38,809 nt of DNA, from NCBI GenBank assembly GCA_017501565.1, contig JAFVWP010000141.1:1-38809 (forward strand). Reading direction: 5' to 3'. The translations under genes and the position numbers were made by a program. This stretch comes from Elusimicrobiaceae bacterium. Lineage in GTDB: Bacteria > Elusimicrobiota > Elusimicrobia > Elusimicrobiales > Elusimicrobiaceae. Below the pieces are notes generated by a model, which saw only the letters and a list, made by a program, of their open reading frames with translations, was not told where the DNA came from and made no database searches. How positions within the stretch are numbered: position 1 is the first letter of the stretch; each line of letters begins with the position of its first letter. Below are positions 28,866 to 37,096 of the stretch, one piece after another.

Positions 28866-29609
28866 TTAAAACCAACCGAACCGCTTTTTTCGCGCGGGGG
28901 TTTCAGCTGTCAAAACGGCTCCCCCCAGCACCCCCAGCAACACGCCGTCTTTATCCGTCACCGGCACCAAGGGTTGCCCTTGCTCTATTATTTTTAAGGC
29001 CGCTTCAGCCTGTGCGGTAGGCAACACACTTTGCGCCGGACTCATTACAGATCCGGCCGTAGAAACAGACTCATAAAAAGCTAACTCCGCACTGCGAATA
29101 AAACCTTTCACCTTGCCGTTTTTATCCGTTACGAAACAAGCCAACGGCAATTTTTTGCGGGGCATATTTTTTAATTTTTCAATTATATCTGCCAATTTAG
29201 CTTCCGTTTTAAAAGACAAAAAATCCGCACTCATCTTAGCGCCCGCACTTTGCGGGGGCCAAGCCAAACTTTGCTCCAATGTTTTGACAAAATGCGCAGG
29301 CAACAATGTTTTCATTTTTTCCCGTTGCGGTACGGAAAATGCTTCAAAAATACGGGCCGCTTGCACCATATCCAGCCTAGACAATACATGCGCTCCCTGG
29401 CGCGCGGGCAAACGGCGTAAAATGGCCGCCGCCTTCTGCGTATCCATCGGGTTTAAACAAGCAATCATCATCTCCGCTTTAAGCGGTTTTAACAAAAGCA
29501 CCGCTTCATGCGTAGCCAAAGCGCCCAATGCTTTTGCGGCAGCTTGCGGCGCGGCAGAAATAAATTTTTCCGTTATCAAAGCGGTTATGTTTGTGTTCGG
29601 TCCGTTCAT
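28866..29609 (-). CDS. Soluble MgtE N-domain plus CBS-pair protein
   Basis: A 247-aa protein. Residues about 5-120 are helical repeats of the MgtE N-terminal type (LNPMDTQKAAAILRRLPARQGAHVLSRL, then AARIFEAF), which resemble FliG middle domains. Residues about 125-235 form a CBS pair (LACFVTDKNGKVKGFIRS, then LVPVTDKDGVLLGVLGG). In MgtE channels these domains sense Mg2+ and gate a membrane pore, but no membrane part is present here and the frame ends in a basic ARKKRFGWF tail. A stand-alone regulatory or adaptor role is inferred. No clear ribosome site precedes the ATG at 29609. Confidence 0.7.
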   Translation of the reverse strand: MNGPNTNITALITEKFISAAPQAAAKALGALATHEAVLLLKPLKAEMMIACLNPMDTQKAAAILRRLPARQGAHVLSRLDMVQAARIFEAFSVPQREKMKTLLPAHFVKTLEQSLAWPPQSAGAKMSADFLSFKTEAKLADIIEKLKNMPRKKLPLACFVTDKNGKVKGFIRSAELAFYESVSTAGSVMSPAQSVLPTAQAEAALKIIEQGQPLVPVTDKDGVLLGVLGGAVLTAETPARKKRFGWF

Positions 29610-29647
29610 ATTTATAAATTACATCTTAAAATTTGCCTTGTTTTTAT

Positions 29648-29653
29648 TATAAT
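29648..29653 (+). promoter_or_regulatory. Candidate -10 box for the AlbA_2-ankyrin-pilin operon
   Basis: A perfect TATAAT lies 50 bases before the ATG at 29704 in the 94-bp divergent gap. No good -35 is seen 17 bases upstream (CTTAAA), so the call is tentative. A GCGC inverted pair lies in the leader. Confidence 0.35.
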
Positions 29654-29703
29654 AAATATTAAACAGCTTGCGCCGCCGAAGAGCGCACCGACAGGGGGGC
29701 CTT

Positions 29704-30876
29704 ATGTTTTTTGATAAACCCGTTCATGACCTTACTTTTGAAGATGTAGTGGCTTTTTGCGAGAAGCAAATCCCGGAAGGAAAACAATTAGATTATAAAT
29801 ATCTGCTTCCTAAAAACAAAGAAAAATTTGCCAAAGTCATCGCATCTTTTGCCAATGCTATGGGCGGTGTGGTAATTATCGGCGTCAATGATGATAAAAA
29901 CGACAAACCCCGCCCCCCCTTTGTAGGGATTGCTTATCACGAAAAAATGCGCAACACCATAGAAGATATTATCCAAACGCACATTGACCCCATTGTGTTT
30001 GTAGATGTAAACATTTGCGTCAACAAAACAGGTGATAGAATGTTTGTGGTGGTTAATATTCCGCAAAGCAATTTAACCCCCCACTTGGTAGGCAAATTAA
30101 AACGCACCTACATTCGTACCGGGCAAAGCAGCCGCCCCGAAGTTATTGCCCACCCGGACCGCCTGCCTTGGTTATTGGACCATCGCCGAAAATCTGAAAA
30201 TTTGCGCCACATTTTATATGACAAAGCGGAAAGCCATTTTGAAAATTATTTAAAAACAAAAAATGTTGATTCTTCTGCGTTGGCGGTGGCAACCTTGTCG
30301 CTCTTGCCGCATTACCCTGAAGAGCCTTTGACCGATTTTAAACTTTTGCCGGATTTAATGCGCGCCTGCAAACATTGTGCCCCGGTACAAGAACACATGA
30401 CCTTGCAACCGGTGCAAGACGGCCTGGCCGCCATTGAAGGAAGCCGCGGTAAACACCGCGTAGTAGAGTTTAACTCCTACGGCCTTTTAATGGATAAATG
30501 GGCCGCCGAAGAAATTATTTCTTTTAACGGGCACGAAACGCGCGCGGTTAATTTTCAAGATATTGCTTTACGCACCGCCCAATTTTTTAAATGTGCGTTG
30601 GTCTTTCTCAATAAATTATCTTTCGGCGGGCCTTTGTCTTTTCGCTTTAAGCTCAACAATACCCGCGGTTTGCGGGCGCATTTCGGCGGAAAAACAGCCA
30701 GCGTGTTAGAAGATTATATCCGTTTGGACGAAATTTACAACATCAACGAAATCGCCGCACGCTTGCCTGATATTTTAAAAGAAACTTTGCAAGCTACGGC
30801 TTGGGCATTGGGGCTGAATTTAAACGAAGAAGAAATGAAAAAATTAATCACCTTTTTATTAGAGGATAACGCATGA
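29704..30876 (+). CDS. AlbA_2 (Schlafen-type) domain protein
   Basis: A 390-aa cytoplasmic protein. The N-terminal part (about residues 20-160) is an AlbA_2 domain: EGKQLDYKYLLP, then FAKVIASFANAMGGVVIIGVNDD and later TYIRTGQSSRP. This domain occurs in putative transcription regulators and in Schlafen-like nucleic-acid proteins. The C-terminal 230 residues are not recognised and show no helicase or ATPase motif. I start it at 29704 behind AGGGGGG; a GTG/ATG 12 codons upstream is less likely. It overlaps the ankyrin gene by four bases, so the two products are probably made together. Confidence 0.75.
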   Translation: MFFDKPVHDLTFEDVVAFCEKQIPEGKQLDYKYLLPKNKEKFAKVIASFANAMGGVVIIGVNDDKNDKPRPPFVGIAYHEKMRNTIEDIIQTHIDPIVFVDVNICVNKTGDRMFVVVNIPQSNLTPHLVGKLKRTYIRTGQSSRPEVIAHPDRLPWLLDHRRKSENLRHILYDKAESHFENYLKTKNVDSSALAVATLSLLPHYPEEPLTDFKLLPDLMRACKHCAPVQEHMTLQPVQDGLAAIEGSRGKHRVVEFNSYGLLMDKWAAEEIISFNGHETRAVNFQDIALRTAQFFKCALVFLNKLSFGGPLSFRFKLNNTRGLRAHFGGKTASVLEDYIRLDEIYNINEIAARLPDILKETLQATAWALGLNLNEEEMKKLITFLLEDNA

Positions 30877-31496
30877 ATCGCTACATCAGCCGTTTAACAT
30901 TCATTTTGGTTTTGAGTGGTATCGTTTTGCTTTTCGTCTTGATTTCACGCCATAAATCCGTTAAAAATCCCACCAAACATTCCCAAAAAACGGCAGCCCA
31001 ACAAATGGCGGCGTTATCTCTTGAAGATCAGCTTTTAGATGCCGTCAACCAACATCAGGACTCCTTAGTCCAAAACTTGTTAGAACAAGGAGCCAACCCC
31101 AACTTTAAGTCATTTAATGGCATGTCGGCCTTGGTTTTAGCGGCGGGAAGAGGCAATCATGCCTTGGTGGAAAAACTACTGCAACACGGCGCCGACCCCG
31201 ATATTTCCACCCAAAGCGGAAACACTGCCTTAATGGCCGCGGCGCAGGCCAAACATGCTTCTATCGTTATTTTGCTTTTGGAACAAGGCGCCAATGTGCA
31301 TGTTACGCGCCCCACCGGAGAAACCGCCTTTCATTTTGCGACGCATGCGTGCTGTATGCCCTGTGTTCTGTCTATGCTCAAAAGCGGAGCAGACCCGCAC
31401 GCTCCTAATCAAGACGGACACACGCCTTTATCGGTTGCTTGCCCGGAGACGAAAGTCCTCATTCAAGTTTATCAACAGCAAACACAAGGAAAATAA
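30873..31496 (+). CDS. Membrane-anchored ankyrin-repeat protein
   Basis: A 207-aa protein. One N-terminal membrane helix (about residues 8-27) is followed by a polar linker and at least four ankyrin repeats (about 55-195). Examples are NPNFKSFNGMSALVLAAGRG, DPDISTQSGNTALMAAAQ and DPHAPNQDGHTPLSVA. The anchor suggests the repeats lie in the periplasm or on the membrane surface and bind a partner protein. ATGA overlap with the AlbA_2 gene and a 2-base gap to the pilin gene place all three in one unit. Confidence 0.85.
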   Translation: MNRYISRLTFILVLSGIVLLFVLISRHKSVKNPTKHSQKTAAQQMAALSLEDQLLDAVNQHQDSLVQNLLEQGANPNFKSFNGMSALVLAAGRGNHALVEKLLQHGADPDISTQSGNTALMAAAQAKHASIVILLLEQGANVHVTRPTGETAFHFATHACCMPCVLSMLKSGADPHAPNQDGHTPLSVACPETKVLIQVYQQQTQGK

Positions 31497-31498
31497 AA

Positions 31499-31972
31499 AT
31501 GAGTAAAGGTTTTTCATTGATGGAAATGATGATTTGCGTGGTCATTATCGCCGTGTTAGGCGGTATGGCCATTCCGTATTACCAAAATGCAGTACAAAGC
31601 GCCAGAAATACCGAAGCGGTGCTGTGGTGGAGCCAAGTCAAACGCGGTGGCAGTATTAAAAGTATGACGGCCGAAAAAGCCGCCCGCTGGGAAAAAAATG
31701 CCAATGAGCGTATGAAACATTTTCGCTTGGAAGTGGTCTGCCGCGAAAAAACAAATCCCCCCGAAGGGGAAACCTGCTGGGAAGCGAACCTGCACTTAAC
31801 CGACCCGGCGCAAAGAATCCGCTATTTTCTTTCCACCCAACAAAATTTTATGCAGTTGGTGTGCGTCCCGCTCAACTCCGCCGGTAAAAATTTCTGCCAA
31901 GCCCAAGCCGGCAACGAAAACGAGCCCGACACCGAAATTGACGGAAAAGAAGCCTATTTATTGCGCAACTGA
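31499..31972 (+). CDS. Type IV pilin-like protein in the ankyrin operon
   Basis: A 157-aa protein with the very short leader MSKG and FSLMEMMICVVIIAVLGGMAIPYY, Glu at +5 included. The mature domain is charged and has four cysteines after the helix (VCREK, TCWEAN, LVCVPL, FCQAQ). I place the start at 31499, with AAGGA eight to nine bases upstream, since the frame upstream overlaps the ankyrin gene. It is far from the main pilus operon but would use the same machine. Confidence 0.82.
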   Translation: MSKGFSLMEMMICVVIIAVLGGMAIPYYQNAVQSARNTEAVLWWSQVKRGGSIKSMTAEKAARWEKNANERMKHFRLEVVCREKTNPPEGETCWEANLHLTDPAQRIRYFLSTQQNFMQLVCVPLNSAGKNFCQAQAGNENEPDTEIDGKEAYLLRN

Positions 31973-32015
31973 AAAGCCTTGCGCGCCCGCGCGTAGGAAA
32001 ACACCTATGTAAATT

Positions 32016-32024
32016 TGCTATCAT
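32016..32024 (+). promoter_or_regulatory. Extended -10 promoter of kdsA
   Basis: TGC followed by TATCAT (32019-32024) ends six bases before the kdsA ATG, so the transcript may start at or next to the ATG. No clear -35 is found. Confidence 0.4.
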
Positions 32025-32030
32025 GTAAGT

Positions 32031-32858
32031 ATGCAAAAAACTATCAAAGTAGGTACTATCAAAATTTCCAACCAACTCCCGCTGGTTTTTATGGCGGGCA
32101 CTTGTGTTATTGAAGGTGAAAAGCATTATTTAGACACCATTCAAAAACTCAAAAAAATCATTGCCAAAACCGCTCACCCGTATATTTTGAAAGCCTCTTT
32201 TGACAAAGCCAACCGCACGTCTTTAACGGCATACCGCGGCCCGGGTTTGGCCAAAGGGCTGGCTATTTTAGAAAAAGCCAAAAAGCTGACGGGCCTTCCC
32301 TTGGTGGTAGATGTGCATGAGCCTTGGCAAGCCGAAGAAGCCGCCCAAGTGGCCGATATGTTACAAATCCCCGCTTTCCTGTGCCGCCAGACGGATTTGG
32401 TATTAGCCTGTGCCGATACCGGCAAAGCCGTTAACATCAAAAAAGGTCAATTTTTAGCCCCCGCCGCCATGGAACAAGTGATAAAAAAAATAGAATCCAG
32501 AGGCAATAAAAATATTTTGCTTACCGAACGCGGGGCGAGCTTTGGTTATGGGGATTTGATTGTAGATATGCGCTCTTTGGAAATTATGAAACAATTCGGG
32601 TACCCTGTTATCTTTGATGCCACCCACTCGGTGCAAAAGCCCGGAGCTTTGGGCAGTGCCACCGGCGGAAACAGCGCCTTGGCGCCTGTCTTGGCCAAAG
32701 CCGCTACGGCTTTGGGAATTGCGGGTGTATTTTTTGAAGCACACCCCAACCCCAAAGAAGCCTTATCCGACGGACCCAACTCTTTGGACATGAAACAAGT
32801 AACCGCCATGACCCAACAGCTTTGCGCCATTGACGAAGTGGTGAAAAAATTTAAGTAG
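32031..32858 (+). CDS. kdsA: Kdo-8-phosphate synthase
   Basis: A 275-aa cytoplasmic aldolase that joins phosphoenolpyruvate and arabinose 5-phosphate to make Kdo-8-P for LPS. Motifs present include the AGTCVIE start of the barrel, KASFDKANRTS, VVDVHEP, CRQTDL, GDLIVDMRSL and FDATHSVQKPG. Cys25 marks the metal-dependent class, in which this cysteine ligates the metal (Asn takes its place in the E. coli type). The ATG lacks a ribosome site and lies at the predicted transcript start. The next gene follows after seven bases. Confidence 0.95.
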   Translation: MQKTIKVGTIKISNQLPLVFMAGTCVIEGEKHYLDTIQKLKKIIAKTAHPYILKASFDKANRTSLTAYRGPGLAKGLAILEKAKKLTGLPLVVDVHEPWQAEEAAQVADMLQIPAFLCRQTDLVLACADTGKAVNIKKGQFLAPAAMEQVIKKIESRGNKNILLTERGASFGYGDLIVDMRSLEIMKQFGYPVIFDATHSVQKPGALGSATGGNSALAPVLAKAATALGIAGVFFEAHPNPKEALSDGPNSLDMKQVTAMTQQLCAIDEVVKKFK

Positions 32859-32865
32859 GTGTAAT

Positions 32866-33033
32866 ATGCCCAATTCTTTTATTCCCACCTTAAAATGGCA
32901 CATAAAAGTATTGGCAGTATTGCTTGTTTTAACTGCGGGAGCATTTTTTATTTTTTCTTGGGTTGCTAATAAACTGCCCCCGCAATACCAACCCAAGGCC
33001 CCGGCGGTCCAAACAACGCCGTGGCTAAAATAG
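32866..33033 (+). CDS. Small single-helix membrane protein between kdsA and kdsD
   Basis: A 55-aa open frame, MPNSFIPTLK to TTPWLK. One hydrophobic helix (about residues 13-34) follows a short basic N-terminus. A Pro-rich tail (KLPPQYQPKAPAVQTTPWLK) would lie in the periplasm. The gene starts seven bases after kdsA with TAGGTG before the ATG, and ends eight bases before the kdsD ATG, so it fits neatly in the operon. I do not recognise the family. A role in the Kdo/Lpt pathway is only suggested by place. Confidence 0.6.
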   Translation: MPNSFIPTLKWHIKVLAVLLVLTAGAFFIFSWVANKLPPQYQPKAPAVQTTPWLK

Positions 33034-33041
33034 AGGCTACT

Positions 33042-34037
33042 ATGAAATTTGACGATAAAGAAATTCTTAAAAATGCACGTCAGGTGCTATCCATTGAACA
33101 CAAAGCCTTAGAGCTTAGCCGCAAAAGTTTAGACGAGCATTTTTTAGCCGCCGTAAAAGCCTGTGCGCAAACAAAAGGACGGGTGGTGATTGTTGGGATT
33201 GGCAAAAGCGGCCTGATCGGGCGCAAAATCGCCGCGACTTTGGCCTCTACCGGCACCCCTTCGTTTTTCGTGCACCCGGTGGAAGCTTTGCACGGAGACT
33301 TGGGCATGATTACCAACGGAGATGTAATTTTAGCGCTTTCTTATTCCGGTCAAACGGAAGAAATCAATAAAATTTTACCCTCTTTAGCGCGCCGCAAACT
33401 GACCATTATTTCCATGACCGGTAACGAAAAATCCAAATTGGCTTTAATGTCGGATATTCACGTCAAAATTTACATTGATAAAGAAGCCTGCCCCTACAAC
33501 TTGGCCCCCACCGCTTCCACTACGGCTACGTTAGCCGTCGGAGATGCGTTAGCCGTTTGTTTGATGAAAGTAAAACATTTTGAAAAAACAGATTTTGCCA
33601 TGTTCCACCCGGGCGGCTCTTTGGGCAAATTGCTGACGCAACACGTCAAAGATTTAATGCGCCAAGGCAAAAACAATCCGGTAGTTACCCAAAAAGCTAT
33701 TGTTAAAGATGCTCTTTTGGTAATGACCAAAACCAATGCCGCCGGAGCTACCAGCGTCATTGATAAAAACGGAAAACTTCTGGGTTATTTTACCGACGGA
33801 GATTTGCGCCGAGAATTGCAAAAAGGCGAAGATGTATTAAACAAAAACATTACCGAAGTGATGACCAAAAACCCGCATTTTATTTTAGATACGGCTCCGG
33901 CCATAGAAGCGGCAAAAATGATTCACACCACCCATGTAGATAATATCCCGGTGCTCAACAAAGCCGGAAAAGTGGTGGGAATTATTGATGAAAAAGACTT
34001 AATTGAATTTATTGCCATGTTGGATAAAAAAGCATGA
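33042..34037 (+). CDS. kdsD: Arabinose 5-phosphate isomerase
   Basis: A 331-aa enzyme that makes arabinose 5-phosphate from ribulose 5-phosphate for KdsA. An SIS domain (about residues 30-180: GIGKSGLIGRKIAATLASTG, then LSYSGQTEE) is followed by two CBS domains (about 205-325). Length is normal. I choose the ATG at 33042, six bases after GAGG. A GTG at 33021 in frame would overlap the preceding small gene. It overlaps lptC by four bases. Confidence 0.95.
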   Translation: MKFDDKEILKNARQVLSIEHKALELSRKSLDEHFLAAVKACAQTKGRVVIVGIGKSGLIGRKIAATLASTGTPSFFVHPVEALHGDLGMITNGDVILALSYSGQTEEINKILPSLARRKLTIISMTGNEKSKLALMSDIHVKIYIDKEACPYNLAPTASTTATLAVGDALAVCLMKVKHFEKTDFAMFHPGGSLGKLLTQHVKDLMRQGKNNPVVTQKAIVKDALLVMTKTNAAGATSVIDKNGKLLGYFTDGDLRRELQKGEDVLNKNITEVMTKNPHFILDTAPAIEAAKMIHTTHVDNIPVLNKAGKVVGIIDEKDLIEFIAMLDKKA

Positions 34038-34567
34038 AAAAAACCGCTGTTCTTCTTTTAGCTTTGCTTTGTTGTAGTGCCTGTGCAAAGAAAGATGATT
34101 TCTCTGCCGAAGATGGCGACGTGCAACGTGCCGAGCAAGTGACCATTTTTGAATCCAAAGACAGCCAAAAGAAATGGCTCTTGCAGGCAGATCAAGTGGA
34201 CTTTGAAGACCTTTCCAACGCAGTGCTGACCAACCCGCGCCTTTTACTGCGCGAAAACGGCCAAGACAGCGCGGAAGTATCGGGCCAAAAAGGCACTTTT
34301 GATTATAATCATAAATTGGTCAGCATTGAAGGGAAAGCTAAAATCAAATCTTTTACCCAACAAATCAATTTAGCCACAGACCGCTTTTTTTATGACGTGG
34401 ATAAAGACAAAATTTGGTCAGACAAAAAGACCATCGTCACCCGCGGCACAGCCAAAATTACCGCGCGTGGCGGGATAGAAACCGATTCCAAATTAGTCAA
34501 AATTGAATTTAAAAAACAAAGCACCCGCTTGCCGGAAAATATTCAAGAAATCCAGGGGGCCGTTTAA
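34034..34567 (+). CDS. lptC: LPS export protein LptC
   Basis: A 177-aa LptC-family protein that forms the inner-membrane part of the periplasmic LPS bridge. It starts with MKKTAVLLLALLCCSACAKKDD, which may be a lipoprotein signal (Cys17) or an uncleaved anchor. The rest is a beta-jellyroll type repeat domain (WLLQADQVDFEDLSNAVLTNP, then GTFDYNHKLVSIEGKAKI). It sits between kdsD and lptA; in E. coli kdsC also lies here, but it is absent. ATGA overlap with kdsD supports coupling. Confidence 0.85.
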   Translation: MKKTAVLLLALLCCSACAKKDDFSAEDGDVQRAEQVTIFESKDSQKKWLLQADQVDFEDLSNAVLTNPRLLLRENGQDSAEVSGQKGTFDYNHKLVSIEGKAKIKSFTQQINLATDRFFYDVDKDKIWSDKKTIVTRGTAKITARGGIETDSKLVKIEFKKQSTRLPENIQEIQGAV

Positions 34568-35490
34568 TGAAATATATCCGCGTTTGGCCTGTTCTTTTCT
34601 TGCTTTTAGGATTGGGCGGTTGTTTTTCCATAAAAGAACGGGAAACCTTATCTTTGCCCGCACCCGACATTAGCAAAGCCCACAATATCGCCGGACAAAA
34701 ATTACAAAATTTCCAAGAGAAAAAAGAAAACGCGGCCCAACTGCCGGCTGTATTGGGCGGGGTTATATCCAGCGAGCGTTGGGTCATCTATAAAGATAAA
34801 GAGCAAGAAGAATTTGAAGGAGACGTCTCTTACGATAACGGCACCTATCTTTTCCGCGCGCAGTATGCCCTGTCGGACAGAAAGAAAAATCTGTTTACCG
34901 CCAAGAAACAAGTATATGCCCGTAAAAATGAAACGGACAAAAGCTACTACGAATTGTATGCCGATAAAGCCACCTACCAATATTCCACAGCCGACGGAAC
35001 TGCCACCGCCAATAAAGGCAAGCGCATCAAATTAATCTACCATGATGCCAAGGGCGCGCTGGTTACCGCGCTGGCCCAAAAAGCCGATTTTAATGTGAAA
35101 CAAAAAATATATCATTTGACCGGAAATGTTTTGGTAACGCATCAAGACCCTTTAGGTAAAGTATCCACATTAAAAGCCGATAAAATTTCTGCCGACCAGG
35201 CCAACAACCGCGCATTCTTAGAAGGAAACGCCGTCGTAGAAAATGCAGATTATCGGTTGCAATCACAAACCATTGAATATGACGGCACCCAACAAATGGC
35301 CTACGCATACGGCAACCGCCCTTTGGCCAGCGGCAAAACGCCCGACGGCACATTTGCTATAATAGCAGACAAGGTATCTGCCCAAACTGATACCCGAAAA
35401 ATAAAGCTTTCCGGGCAAGTACAGGGTTGGGTGGTTTCGGAGCAAATCAACAATTCCAAGGCCAATGAATCTTTGAACACTAATTTTTAG
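34567..35490 (+). CDS. lptA: LptA/OstA-like LPS bridge protein, lipoprotein-like
   Basis: A 307-aa protein with OstA/LptA-type beta repeats, seen from KIYHLTGNVLVTHQDPLGKV to KIKLSGQVQGWVV and in an earlier block around EEFEGDVSYDNGTYLFRA. Usual LptA is about 180 aa and soluble. This one is longer and starts with a lipoprotein signal ending LGLGGC (Cys19). Either the bridge is anchored or the N-terminal 70 residues are a special linker. One-base overlap with lptC (TAATG). Confidence 0.82.
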   Translation: MKYIRVWPVLFLLLGLGGCFSIKERETLSLPAPDISKAHNIAGQKLQNFQEKKENAAQLPAVLGGVISSERWVIYKDKEQEEFEGDVSYDNGTYLFRAQYALSDRKKNLFTAKKQVYARKNETDKSYYELYADKATYQYSTADGTATANKGKRIKLIYHDAKGALVTALAQKADFNVKQKIYHLTGNVLVTHQDPLGKVSTLKADKISADQANNRAFLEGNAVVENADYRLQSQTIEYDGTQQMAYAYGNRPLASGKTPDGTFAIIADKVSAQTDTRKIKLSGQVQGWVVSEQINNSKANESLNTNF

Positions 35491-35498
35491 GATATTTT

Positions 35499-36218
35499 AT
35501 GGAACTGCGCAGCGATAACATAGTAAAAATATACAAAGACCGCATGGTGGTAAAAGGGGTAAATATTCACGTTAAATCCGGCGAAATTGTGGGCTTATTG
35601 GGCCCCAACGGCGCCGGCAAGACCACTACTTTTTATATGATGGTAGGCTTTATCCGCCCCAGCAAAGGCAGTGTTTATATAGATGACCAAGAAGTGACCC
35701 AATTGCCCATGTATGAACGGGCCCGCCATGGTTTGGGATACTTGGCGCAAGAGCCGACCATTTTCAAAGGCTTGAGCGTAGAAGAAAATTTGTTGGCCGT
35801 ATTAGAGCGTATTTCTGACAATAAAAAAGAACAAAAACGCCGCGTGGACGAACTGCTTACGGAGTTTGGCCTGGCCAAATTAGCCAAACAAAAAGCATGG
35901 ACCCTTTCCGGCGGTGAAAAACGCCGTATGGAAATAGCCCGCTGTATGATCAGCAATCCCAAAATCATTTTGTTGGACGAGCCTTTTGTAGGGATTGACC
36001 CCATCACCGTTTCAGATTTGCGCCACATGATTTTTAAACTGAAAGACAAAGGCATCGGTGTTTTAATTACCGACCATAACGTGCGTGAAACCTTACCTTT
36101 AACCGAACGCGCCTACTTAATTTACGACGGCAAAATTTTGGTAGAAGGCAACCAAGACACCTTGGTAAACGACCCCAATGCCCGCCGTCTGTACTTAGGC
36201 GAAGATTTTAAAATGTAG
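35499..36218 (+). CDS. lptB: LPS export ABC transporter ATPase
   Basis: A 239-aa ABC ATPase. It has Walker A GPNGAGKT (35-42), signature LSGGE (136-140), Walker B IILLDEP (156-162) and the switch His in ITDHNVRETL. The sequence around GYLAQEPTIFKGLSVEENL and FVGIDPI is typical of LptB, which powers LPS extraction with LptF and LptG. Those permeases are not in the window. It starts eight bases after lptA. Confidence 0.96.
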   Translation: MELRSDNIVKIYKDRMVVKGVNIHVKSGEIVGLLGPNGAGKTTTFYMMVGFIRPSKGSVYIDDQEVTQLPMYERARHGLGYLAQEPTIFKGLSVEENLLAVLERISDNKKEQKRRVDELLTEFGLAKLAKQKAWTLSGGEKRRMEIARCMISNPKIILLDEPFVGIDPITVSDLRHMIFKLKDKGIGVLITDHNVRETLPLTERAYLIYDGKILVEGNQDTLVNDPNARRLYLGEDFKM

Positions 36219-36225
36219 GCGGCTT

Positions 36226-37053
36226 GTGAAACAAGATTTTACCCCCATTGCTCAACAGCTTCAAAAAACCTTTAACAAGGCTTTTTATGACCGCGCCCAT
36301 TTTATCCCCATTGCCAAAGAAGTGGTGGATTTGTTTGAAGGGTTCCGCGCCTTATTAAGCCAATACACACTCTGCCCCAATGCGGCGGTACAGGCTGAAA
36401 TTTTACAAACCTATTACACGCAGTTACAAGAGCATATTTTTCGTTCCTTTTGCCTGCTTTGCCAGGAAAAAGCAGATTGCACCCATTGCCGCCAAAAGGC
36501 ACAAGACATAGCCGCCGCTTTTATCCGCGCTCTGCCCGATATTCAAAAACTTTTAATGACGGACTTGCGCGCCGCCTACCAAGGCGACCCGGCCGCCGTA
36601 TCTGAAATAGAAACCTTGCTTTGTTACCCCGGCATACAGGCTATTACCTTTCAGCGTATGGCACACTTTTTATACCAACAAGGCGTACGCATCGTACCGC
36701 GCATTATTACCGAATATGCCCATAGCATGACCGGTATAGATATACACCCGGGGGCCGAAATCGGTCGCGGATTTTTTATTGATCACGGCACCGGCGTTGT
36801 AATCGGAGAAACCTGCGTCATTGGAGAAAATGTAAAACTATACCAAGGGGTTACTTTAGGGGCGAAAAGCTTTCCGTTGGACGAAAACGGCCACCCCGTC
36901 AAAGGGATTAAACGCCACCCGAATTTGCAAGATGATGTTATCATCTACGCAGAAACCACCATTCTCGGCCCGGTTACCATTGGCAAAGCAAGCGTTATCG
37001 GGGCCAATAAGTGGATTACACAAGACATTCCCCCCTTTAGCAAAGTCCATTAA
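36226..37053 (+). CDS. cysE: Serine O-acetyltransferase, EpsC-like
   Basis: A 275-aa enzyme making O-acetylserine for cysteine synthesis. The N-terminal half is helical. The C-terminal half has hexapeptide repeats with the catalytic segment DIHPGAEIGRGFFIDHGTG and the GVTLGAKSFP segment, as in EpsC-type SATs. It starts with GTG seven bases after lptB and ends early (PPFSKVH), about ten residues shorter than usual relatives. A cysteine quartet (C76, C79, C85, C88) in the N-terminal part is unusual. A terminator follows at once. Confidence 0.88.
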   Translation: MKQDFTPIAQQLQKTFNKAFYDRAHFIPIAKEVVDLFEGFRALLSQYTLCPNAAVQAEILQTYYTQLQEHIFRSFCLLCQEKADCTHCRQKAQDIAAAFIRALPDIQKLLMTDLRAAYQGDPAAVSEIETLLCYPGIQAITFQRMAHFLYQQGVRIVPRIITEYAHSMTGIDIHPGAEIGRGFFIDHGTGVVIGETCVIGENVKLYQGVTLGAKSFPLDENGHPVKGIKRHPNLQDDVIIYAETTILGPVTIGKASVIGANKWITQDIPPFSKVH

Positions 37054-37080
37054 AAAACCGCCCCTAACAGGCGGTTTTTT
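37052..37080. terminator. Bidirectional terminator between cysE and the AsmA-like gene
   Basis: AACCGCC (37056-37062) pairs with GGCGGTT (37070-37076) around a 7-nt loop, with a T run on the plus side and an A run on the other. It closes the kds-lpt-cysE operon and the converging AsmA-like gene. Confidence 0.9.
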
Positions 37081-37096
37081 ATTAAAGACTTTCTTT

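Noticed and set aside
33021..33041. GTG as the kdsD start
   Set aside because: It lies inside the small upstream gene, while the ATG at 33042 has GAGG at the right distance.
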